From: an uncultured Flavobacteriaceae bacterium
Lineage (GTDB): Bacteria; Bacteroidota; Bacteroidia; Flavobacteriales; Flavobacteriaceae
NCBI GenBank assembly: GCA_938074515.1
Contig: CALJFV010000244.1
Coordinates: forward strand, 1 to 6,512
Direction: 5' to 3'
Length of the DNA: 6,512 bases
Shown here: piece by piece, positions 1 through 5,676 of the stretch
Position numbering within the stretch: position 1 is the stretch's first letter
Layout of the letters: each line of letters opens with the position of its first letter
Made by a program: the position numbers and the translations under genes
The notes under the pieces: generated by a model
The model's database searches: none
What the model was told of the DNA's origin: nothing
The model's input: only the letters and a program-made list of their open reading frames with translations

Positions 1-18
1 TTGATGAAAAATCTGAAG

Positions 19-50
19 AAAACCCGGTTTAAAACCGGGTTTTTATTTTG
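19..50 (+). terminator. Intrinsic terminator of an upstream plus-strand gene
   Basis: The sequence AAAACCCGG (19-27) pairs perfectly with CCGGGTTTT (35-43). T28 and T29 can extend the stem with A34 and A33, leaving a tiny AT loop. A T-rich tail (TTTTTATTTTG, 40-50) follows on the plus strand, which is the classic GC-core hairpin plus U-tract layout. It most likely ends a gene lying left of the window; possible stop codons TGA at 2-4 and 5-7 sit in one frame just upstream, but too little is visible to name that gene. On the minus strand the tail is poorer (TTTTCTTC), so bidirectional action is less likely. Confidence 0.85.
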
Positions 51-58
51 TAAATTTG
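28..58 (+). promoter_or_regulatory. Candidate Bacteroidota-type promoter for lpdA
   Basis: TAAATTTG at 51-58 matches the TAnnTTTG -7 element used by the primary sigma factor of Bacteroidota. A partial -33 element, TTTA (28-31; consensus TTTG), lies 19 bp upstream, a normal spacing. Transcription would begin at about 63-66, giving a leader of roughly 25 nt before the lpdA ATG. The promoter would overlap the preceding terminator hairpin. This is a motif match only; AT-rich DNA produces such matches by chance. Confidence 0.45.
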
Positions 59-89
59 GGGGCATTCAACCCAAAAAATTTTTGAAAAA

Positions 90-1466
90 ATGAAATCTTT
101 TGATGTAATAGTACTCGGCAGTGGCCCAGGAGGATATGTAACGGCGATTCGCGCATCACAATTAGGGCTAAAAACCGCGGTAATCGAAAAGGAAAATCTT
201 GGTGGGGTCTGCCTTAACTGGGGATGTATCCCAACCAAGGCATTGCTCAAAAGTGCTCAAGTTTTTGACTACATAAAACATGCCGCTGATTACGGAATTA
301 CCGTAAGCGATTTTGATAAAGATTTTTCAAAAGTGGTGCAACGCAGTCGTTCTGTGGCTGATGGGATGAGTAAAGGGGTTCAATTTTTAATGAAAAAAAA
401 TAAAATTGAAGTCATTAACGGTTACGGCACCCTAAAACCCGGGAAAAAAGTTGATGTGGATGGAACGATCTACAGTGCAGATCACATTATTATAGCTACG
501 GGGGCACGTTCTCGAGCATTACCTAATCTACCACAAGATGGGAAAAAAGTTATTGGTTATCGTGAAGCAATGACCTTAAAGGAACAGCCCAAATCAATGA
601 TCGTTGTGGGAAGCGGCGCTATTGGAGTTGAATTTTCCAATTTTTACAACAGTATGGGCACCGAAGTGACCATCGTAGAATATTTGCCAAATCTTGTGCC
701 CTTGGAAGATGAGGAAGTATCAAAACAATTTGAAAAAATTTTCAAGAAAAATGGCATCAATGTCATGACCAATGCCGCATTAGAAAGTGTCGATACTTCT
801 GGTGAGGGGGTTAAAGCCTTTGTCAAAACTAAAGATGGCCTTGAAGAATTACACGCCGATATAGTCCTTTCAGCAGTGGGTATTGCTGCGAACATTGAAA
901 ATATAGGCCTTGAAGAGGTCGGTATTGTTACCGATAAAGGTAAAATTTTGGTAGACGAATTTTACGGCACAAACATCCCTGGCTATTACGCCATCGGAGA
1001 TGTGGTTCCAGGACCGGCTCTTGCTCACGTCGCGTCAGCTGAGGGAATTACTTGTGTTGAAAAAATTGCAGGGCTTCATGCCGAACCAATTGACTACGGA
1101 AACATCCCTGGATGTACCTATACATCTCCTGAAATAGCAAGCGTAGGCCTTACTGAGGCCCAGGCAAAAGAACAAGGCTATGAGATTAAAGTAGGTAAAT
1201 TCCCTTTTTCAGCCAGTGGAAAAGCCAGTGCTTCTGGGACGAAAGATGGCTTTGTAAAAGTAATATTCGACGCTAAATACGGAGAATGGCTCGGGTGTCA
1301 TATGATTGGGGCTGGAGTAACGGATATGATTGCCGAGGCTGTTGTAGCGCGCAAACTAGAAACCACAGGGCATGAGGTATTAAAGGCAATCCACCCGCAC
1401 CCAACCATGAGTGAGGCCGTGATGGAAGCGGTAGCAGCAGCTTATGACGAAGTGATTCACTTATAG
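90..1466 (+). CDS. lpdA: Dihydrolipoyl dehydrogenase (E3)
   Basis: This 458-residue flavoprotein reoxidises the dihydrolipoyl groups of 2-oxoacid dehydrogenase complexes (pyruvate, 2-oxoglutarate, branched-chain) and of the glycine cleavage system, passing electrons through FAD to NAD+ in the cytoplasm. The N-terminal FAD-binding motif GSGPGG (10-15) is followed by the redox-active disulfide in GGVCLNWGCIPTK (Cys41 and Cys46). An ATG motif lies near 136-138, the NAD-binding motif VGSGAIG at 173-179, the second FAD motif AIGDV at 301-305 (Asp304), and the C-terminal interface motif HPHPTMSE at 435-442, giving the catalytic His437-Glu442 pair. Length is within the usual 455-475. The ATG at 90 is chosen because it places the Rossmann strand at residue 4, as in the family; upstream is only A-rich sequence with no clear Shine-Dalgarno. 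No E1 or E2 genes adjoin, so it probably serves as a shared E3. Mercuric and glutathione reductases share the fold but lack this C-terminal motif. Confidence 0.97.
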   Translation: MKSFDVIVLGSGPGGYVTAIRASQLGLKTAVIEKENLGGVCLNWGCIPTKALLKSAQVFDYIKHAADYGITVSDFDKDFSKVVQRSRSVADGMSKGVQFLMKKNKIEVINGYGTLKPGKKVDVDGTIYSADHIIIATGARSRALPNLPQDGKKVIGYREAMTLKEQPKSMIVVGSGAIGVEFSNFYNSMGTEVTIVEYLPNLVPLEDEEVSKQFEKIFKKNGINVMTNAALESVDTSGEGVKAFVKTKDGLEELHADIVLSAVGIAANIENIGLEEVGIVTDKGKILVDEFYGTNIPGYYAIGDVVPGPALAHVASAEGITCVEKIAGLHAEPIDYGNIPGCTYTSPEIASVGLTEAQAKEQGYEIKVGKFPFSASGKASASGTKDGFVKVIFDAKYGEWLGCHMIGAGVTDMIAEAVVARKLETTGHEVLKAIHPHPTMSEAVMEAVAAAYDEVIHL

Positions 1467-1505
1467 AAACAAGAGAATGATTTCCAGATAATAAGCTCGA
1501 ACTTT

Positions 1506-1547
1506 TTCAAATAAAAAAATCCTCTTTCGAGGATTTTTTTATTTGAA
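1506..1547. terminator. Bidirectional terminator between convergent lpdA and aroQ
   Basis: A perfect 19-bp inverted repeat (arms 1506-1524 and 1529-1547) flanks the 4-nt loop TTTC. The GC-bearing core is TCCTC/GAGGA, flanked by seven A on one side and seven T on the other, so each strand reads as a hairpin followed by a U-tract. The right arm contains the final Phe and Lys codons and the stop codon of aroQ (1539-1547), so the hairpin forms partly within that coding sequence. It can end both the plus-strand lpdA transcript (stop 39 bp upstream of the left arm) and the long minus-strand transcript. The 72 bp between the two genes contain nothing else I recognise. Confidence 0.93.
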
Positions 1548-1955
1548 ATAACTCAGCGCTAAATCATATACCTTGAGACCGAAACCAACGATTACGCCAG
1601 CGGCATGCGGCGCGATATAAGACCGATGTCTAAAGTCTTCTCTCGCGAATGTATTTGAAATGTGTACTTCAACCACAGGAGTTTGGATTGCCCGAACCGC
1701 ATCTCCTAAACCCACTGAGGTATGGGTGTAAGCCCCGGCGTTAAGAATAATTCCATCTGCAGTAAAGCCGTGTTCATGTAGGAGGTTAATGAGTTCGCCT
1801 TCCACATTGGTCTGTGCATAAATCAATTGATGCTCCGTATAGGATTCACGAAGTGTTAGCAAGTAATCATCAAAACCTTGAGCCCCATAGATTTCCGGCT
1901 CTCGTTTGCCCAATAAATTTAAATTGGGCCCGTTTAAGATGACTATTTTGGCCAT
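1539..1955 (-). CDS. aroQ: Type II 3-dehydroquinate dehydratase
   Basis: AroQ dehydrates 3-dehydroquinate to 3-dehydroshikimate, the third step of the shikimate pathway to aromatic amino acids, in the cytoplasm; the type II enzyme is typically a dodecamer. The signature NGPNLNLLGKREPEIYG spans residues 8-24 and includes the catalytic base Tyr23 and the mobile-lid Arg18. Other family landmarks are LNAGAYTHTS (71-80, with Asn72 and the substrate-loop His78), EVHISN (96-101, His98) and the Arg-rich segment REDFRHRS (105-112). Its 138 residues are slightly shorter than the common 140-150, with the difference at the C-terminus. The start is the ATG directly before AKIVILNGPN, and the GAGAA just upstream on the minus strand could be a weak ribosome binding site. 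The gene begins 15 bp after the SPFH gene and is the last gene of the minus-strand run. Its final codons lie in the terminator stem. It has no functional tie to its neighbours that I can see. Confidence 0.96.
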   Translation of the reverse strand: MAKIVILNGPNLNLLGKREPEIYGAQGFDDYLLTLRESYTEHQLIYAQTNVEGELINLLHEHGFTADGIILNAGAYTHTSVGLGDAVRAIQTPVVEVHISNTFAREDFRHRSYIAPHAAGVIVGFGLKVYDLALSYFK

Positions 1956-1970
1956 GTTTCTCGGTAAACT

Positions 1971-2786
1971 CTAGTTATTGCCCAGAATCAGGGGCAGACC
2001 GTCTTTTCCTGAACCAATCACAATAACTTTTGAATTGTTTGATTCAGATAATTTTATGGTCGCCTCAATTCCTTTGTCGCTCAAAATTTTATCAGTCAAT
2101 GAGGCGCTAAGAATGCGGTTGGCATCGGCCTTACCTTGGGCCTCAATAATTTGACGTTCGGCTTCTTTTGATGCCGTAACCAAACGAAATTCATATTCCA
2201 AGGACTCTTGCTCTTGTTTTAATTTACGCTCGATTGCATCTTTTATCGTTCCAGGAAGCGTAACATCTCTTACAAGGACCTCATTGAGTTGTACGAATTG
2301 TTTATCCAAAATCTTTTTGGTTTCTTCATAGATTTCCTCTTGTATCGCATCACGTTTAGAAGAGTACAATTGTTCCGGAGTGTAACGTCCTACCACGCTT
2401 CTCGCAGCACTGCGAATTGCAGGCTGTATAATGCGTTCGAGATAATTTTCCCCTTTTTGTTGATGCAGTCTACCTAGATCTTCAGTAATTGGCTTATACC
2501 ATACAGAAGCGTCTATTTGAATCTCTAAACCATTAGACGAAAGTACCCTCATTTTCTCAAATAATTCCTGTTGACGTATTTCATAGACAATGACCTTATT
2601 CCATGGGGCAACAATATGAAATCCTTCACCCAATGGTGAATCATCGATAACAACACCGCCGTCAAAAGTTTTGTATAAAACGCCTGCCTCTCCGGAGCCA
2701 ATTGTAATCGCCGACTTTGCTAAAATAATAACAGCAACAATGATCAGTGTAATTGCAGGAATACCTGCTTTGGGTAATTTATCCAT
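1971..2786 (-). CDS. Prohibitin-family SPFH membrane protein
   Basis: This 271-residue protein belongs to the SPFH (stomatin/prohibitin/flotillin/HflKC) superfamily, whose members form large ring or cage oligomers on membranes and in known cases (HflKC, mitochondrial prohibitins) surround and regulate the FtsH protease. A short basic N-terminus (Lys3, Lys6) precedes one hydrophobic segment at about 8-25, then a prohibitin-like SPFH domain at about 30-180 with the landmarks GEAGVLY (32-38), PLGEGFHIVAPW (51-62), RSAARSVVGRYTPEQLY (125-141) and VRDVTLPGTIKDAIERK (172-188). A charged helical region rich in Glu, Lys and Gln (about 180-225) should be a coiled coil. The C-terminal VIVIGSGKDGLPLILG segment (254-269) resembles other Bacteroidota prohibitins as I recall them. 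Positive-inside charge puts the SPFH domain in the periplasm, as in HflK/HflC. It starts 14 bp after the VWA gene and ends 15 bp before aroQ, so it is translationally close to both. The specific client is unknown. Confidence 0.9.
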   Translation of the reverse strand: MDKLPKAGIPAITLIIVAVIILAKSAITIGSGEAGVLYKTFDGGVVIDDSPLGEGFHIVAPWNKVIVYEIRQQELFEKMRVLSSNGLEIQIDASVWYKPITEDLGRLHQQKGENYLERIIQPAIRSAARSVVGRYTPEQLYSSKRDAIQEEIYEETKKILDKQFVQLNEVLVRDVTLPGTIKDAIERKLKQEQESLEYEFRLVTASKEAERQIIEAQGKADANRILSASLTDKILSDKGIEATIKLSESNNSKVIVIGSGKDGLPLILGNN

Positions 2787-2800
2787 AATAGATTAAGTTT

Positions 2801-4834
2801 TTAGGTGAGCCCGTTATATTTTCGAATGAACCATTCAACGGAAGAGAACAAAATTAAGAAACCTAAGGCGTAATACCATCGAATAAAGTCTAGTTTTTTC
2901 TCAGTCACCACTTCTCGAGGCAAAAATTCGGGATCCTTCAACAAATTTCCTCGTAAATCTTTCATTTTACTCAAGTGATATAAGGGCACTTGATTTAGCG
3001 CAGCCCAAGACTTCATTGGTTGGATTTTTGCAAACCCCTGCCCCATCTCACTGACGACAGGATCTATTTCAAATCGACCTGATTTTTGTTCTGTTGTGCC
3101 CACAACCCGAACAGTGAACTCATAAATACCTGGGGCTAAATCAGAAAGATTAAGTTTATACTGCTTCGAATCAACCAGCATCGGTCTCATGATTTCGCGC
3201 TTTGATTCTTGATGAATCAACTTAATTTCGAGATCAGCAGACAAATCGAGCGCATCAGTTTTATCTAAATATTGGGCATAAAGATAGGCCTGGGATAACT
3301 CTGAATAAACTGATTTAAAATTCAGTTTTAGGACACTACGCTCTTGATGCTTCGTGATGTATTTTGCGAGAACTCCCAAAAAGGCATCAAAAGATTCGTG
3401 AGATTTGGTATTTCTAAAGGCTTCCATTTTCCATCGCCATAATCCTATTCCATCCCAAACAATCCAGCGTATGTCATTGTGTTCAAAAAAGCCAAGCTGA
3501 ATACTATTGCTGGGTTGATTTTGAACCGTAGCCGTTAATAAAGCCTGATGTGGTGCATTAATGCTCAACTGACCAATATCAGAAACCAACGGCGGCATTT
3601 GACTCCATTGATTATAAGGACTCGTGAACAGAGAGAAATCTTTATTTGTCAAGGCAAATAATTCATCACTAACCCCTAAAAATTCTTTTTGTAAAACCGG
3701 CTGGATCTGGGTGACCGAAGACCAATCGGTCTGTGGACCCGAAATGAGCCAAACATTTATTTGCTCTTGGGCCACTCTGGTCATTAATGGAGCAAAAACT
3801 TTGGTGGGTTGATAGAATATCACTGCATCAATATCCTTTAATAGTTCCAACGCTTTTTCAGGACTCGCTGGGATTATTACCGTTCGTTCATCGGCAATAA
3901 GTCCGCGTGTTAAAGCCCCAATATCGGGATGTACACTATTGTGAACCAGCAAAATACGTCTTTGTTCATCCACCCCTTCAACGGAAAGTACGGCATTGTT
4001 ATTTTTGAGAATTTGTTCCCCTGGAACTGATTTTAAAATCCATCGAAAGGACTGTGCCCCCACTTTACTGGTGGCCAACTCGGTTTTTATTAGTTGACTT
4101 GTTGTACCGTAAGGAAAATTAACTGCGAAGGATTTTATCTTTTTCCCATCTTGATAGGCCTCGAGTTGGGTCGTGATTTCTTTAACTGAACCATAACGAT
4201 TTAATACCAATTCAACCTCGAAAGCTTGATCCTTTCGCACTATTGGATTCGCCGTAACGCGTTGTATCGCCAAATCCTCTGGCCAAATTGTATCGCCCAC
4301 AACAACGGGATAGATTTTTCGATTTTGAGACCTAAAATAGCTATATGAAGGCCCTAAAGTTTGCTGACCGTCAGTAACCACTACCAAAGGTCCTTGGGCC
4401 TGTCCCAAGACTCGATCTAGGTTTTCAATAGCACCACCAATATTTGTCTCTGTAGATGTAAATTCCAGATTTTTCAACGGGCTTAACTCAAGACCAAAAC
4501 CATACCAGTTCAATCGAAATTTTTCATTCAACAACTCATCTTCTCGCCATTGATGATAAAAATTTTTTATCAATAAGCTGTCCTTAATTGAGCTAGACTG
4601 ATCCAGTAAAATGCTGAGTTCTGGATAAACAATTCTAACTGTTTTTTGTTTTATCTGAGGATTTAACAATAAAAGAGCCAGAAGTGAGAGCGCGCATGCT
4701 CTTAAAAATACAAGCAAGGGCTTGGTCCAAAAATTTGGAAACTGGTCCTTAGCGTAAATGTAATAAGACAAAAGCAATGACAAGGGGATCATTATGATCA
4801 TCCACAGCCATTGATTTTGTATTAATGGTTCCAT
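2801..4834 (-). CDS. Membrane-anchored VWA-domain protein with GATase-like middle region
   Basis: The 677-residue protein has two N-terminal hydrophobic helices (about 9-27 and 39-58) joined by a short basic loop, and a C-terminal one (about 652-669) followed by a basic tail (RKYNGLT). This suggests an inner-membrane anchor with residues 60-650 in the periplasm. A von Willebrand A domain follows at about 70-185: its metal-ion site looks complete, with Asp78-Gln-Ser80-Ser-Ser82 (DxSxS), a Thr in TSTETNIGGA (127-135) and Asp155 in VVVTDGQ. Residues about 190-285 look like a beta-sandwich. Residues about 290-470 look like the Rossmann-type, class I glutamine-amidotransferase-like domain common in such proteins (RRILLVHNS 292-300, DAVIFYQP 336-343, WLISGP 362-367, GIGLWRW 462-468). 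Residues about 500-592 look like another beta-rich segment. The only cysteine is Cys47, inside a membrane helix, so the GATase-like region has no Cys nucleophile and is unlikely to be a working amidotransferase. The function is unknown. It lies between fabG (23 bp) and the SPFH gene (14 bp). The VWA call is firm; the other domain calls are tentative. Confidence 0.85.
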   Translation of the reverse strand: MEPLIQNQWLWMIIMIPLSLLLSYYIYAKDQFPNFWTKPLLVFLRACALSLLALLLLNPQIKQKTVRIVYPELSILLDQSSSIKDSLLIKNFYHQWREDELLNEKFRLNWYGFGLELSPLKNLEFTSTETNIGGAIENLDRVLGQAQGPLVVVTDGQQTLGPSYSYFRSQNRKIYPVVVGDTIWPEDLAIQRVTANPIVRKDQAFEVELVLNRYGSVKEITTQLEAYQDGKKIKSFAVNFPYGTTSQLIKTELATSKVGAQSFRWILKSVPGEQILKNNNAVLSVEGVDEQRRILLVHNSVHPDIGALTRGLIADERTVIIPASPEKALELLKDIDAVIFYQPTKVFAPLMTRVAQEQINVWLISGPQTDWSSVTQIQPVLQKEFLGVSDELFALTNKDFSLFTSPYNQWSQMPPLVSDIGQLSINAPHQALLTATVQNQPSNSIQLGFFEHNDIRWIVWDGIGLWRWKMEAFRNTKSHESFDAFLGVLAKYITKHQERSVLKLNFKSVYSELSQAYLYAQYLDKTDALDLSADLEIKLIHQESKREIMRPMLVDSKQYKLNLSDLAPGIYEFTVRVVGTTEQKSGRFEIDPVVSEMGQGFAKIQPMKSWAALNQVPLYHLSKMKDLRGNLLKDPEFLPREVVTEKKLDFIRWYYALGFLILFSSVEWFIRKYNGLT

Positions 4835-4857
4835 GTGTAGGACCAGTTAAGGCCGTG

Positions 4858-5604
4858 TTAGGTATACATGCCTCCGTCTACATGGATGACTTGACCAGTA
4901 ACATAAGATGACAATTCACTTGCCAAATAAAGACAAGTATTTGCAATGTCTTGCGGGGTCCCTCCTCGTTTCAAAGGTATTCCGTCACGCCATGATTGTA
5001 CGGTGGCCTCATCGAGTTTCTGAGTCATTTCTGTTTCTATAAATCCAGGGGCAATTACATTACAACGAATATTTCTTGAACCAAGCTCGAGGGCGACAGA
5101 TTTAGAAAACCCGATAATTCCTGCCTTAGAAGCGGCGTAATTGGTTTGACCTGCGTTTCCTTGAACCCCGACAATCGAACTCATATTAATAATACTTCCA
5201 TGTCTTTGTTTGAGCATAGTTCTTTGGATGGCTTTGGTCATATTAAACACAGACTTTAGATTTACTTGGATTACTCGATCGAAGTCTTCTTCACTAATGC
5301 GCATAAGAAGATTGTCTTTGGTAATTCCTGCGTTGTTAATTAGGATGTCAACACTTCCAAAATCAGCCAATACCTGAGAAACCAAGGATTCCGCTTGTTC
5401 AAATTGGGCTGCGTCACTTTGATATGCTTTCACTTTGACTCCATTTTGTGAAAGTTCTTCGGCCATAGCTTGAGCAGCCTCAGCTGATGAATTAAAGGTA
5501 AATGCCACATGGGCGCCTTGAGCCGCAAAAACTTCAACAATACCTTTCCCTATCCCTCGGCTTCCACCGGTAATTAGGGCTACTTTGTTTTCGAGTAATT
5601 TCAT
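4858..5604 (-). CDS. fabG: 3-oxoacyl-[acyl-carrier-protein] reductase
   Basis: FabG is the NADPH-dependent short-chain dehydrogenase that reduces 3-oxoacyl-ACP to 3-hydroxyacyl-ACP in cytoplasmic fatty-acid elongation. The 248-residue protein has the cofactor motif TGGSRGIG (12-19), Asp64 in the adenine-binding region, NNAG (90-93), and the catalytic tetrad Asn115 (VNLKS), Ser143 (NMSSIVG), Tyr156 and Lys160 (YAASK). The PGFIETEM segment (186-193) and the terminal YVTGQVIHVDGGMYT (234-248) are typical of true FabG rather than of other SDR enzymes. The reading frame stays open for 22 more codons to an ATG at 5668-5670, but the start at 5602-5604 is preferred: it gives the normal family N-terminus (MKLLENKVALITGG) and length, and the extension is non-conserved Asn-rich sequence. 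The gap to sucD is 72 bp, and to the VWA gene 23 bp. A dedicated role for a second, non-fatty-acid reductase cannot be excluded from sequence alone. Confidence 0.94.
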   Translation of the reverse strand: MKLLENKVALITGGSRGIGKGIVEVFAAQGAHVAFTFNSSAEAAQAMAEELSQNGVKVKAYQSDAAQFEQAESLVSQVLADFGSVDILINNAGITKDNLLMRISEEDFDRVIQVNLKSVFNMTKAIQRTMLKQRHGSIINMSSIVGVQGNAGQTNYAASKAGIIGFSKSVALELGSRNIRCNVIAPGFIETEMTQKLDEATVQSWRDGIPLKRGGTPQDIANTCLYLASELSSYVTGQVIHVDGGMYT

Positions 5605-5639
5605 CCTTGTTTGGTTTAGTTGTGTGTCAATATAGTTTA

Positions 5640-5671
5640 TTTGATTTAACGACCTAGAACCCCAAATCAAA
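5640..5671. repeat. Short inverted repeat in the sucD-fabG gap
   Basis: TTTGATTT (5640-5647) and AAATCAAA (5664-5671) are perfect 8-bp inverted arms separated by 16 bp, lying wholly in the 72-bp intergenic gap just downstream of the sucD stop. The arms are AT-rich and no U-tract follows directly on the minus strand, so this is a poor intrinsic terminator. It could be a binding site, a weak mRNA-processing hairpin, or chance in AT-rich DNA. Confidence 0.3.
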
Positions 5672-5676
5672 AAATA

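Noticed and set aside
1..18. Possible 3' end of an upstream gene with TGA codons at 2-4 and 5-7
   Set aside because: Too few bases are visible to assign a frame or product, so no partial gene is called.
29..250. Minus-strand open frame of 73 codons across the lpdA start
   Set aside because: It would run through the terminator hairpin and is antisense to the FAD-binding region; the translation has no family features.
644..895. Minus-strand open frame of 83 codons opposite lpdA
   Set aside because: It is antisense to the NAD-binding region of lpdA, with no recognisable motif or start context.
2289..2477. Plus-strand open frame of 62 codons opposite the SPFH gene
   Set aside because: It is antisense to the conserved SPFH core; the Phe/Leu-rich translation results from reversing Glu/Lys-rich coding sequence.
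2625..2640. Small hairpin TTCACC-CAAT-GGTGAA
   Set aside because: It lies in the conserved PLGEGF coding stretch of the SPFH gene, has only 6-bp arms and no U-tract; it is best explained by coding sequence.
3624..3812. Plus-strand open frame of 62 codons opposite the VWA gene
   Set aside because: It is short, antisense to an uninterrupted long gene, and has no start context or motif.
5625..5630. TTGACA hexamer on the minus strand upstream of fabG, resembling a sigma-70 -35 box
   Set aside because: Only about 20 bp separate it from the fabG ATG, so there is no room for a -10 box and leader, and Bacteroidota do not normally use this element.
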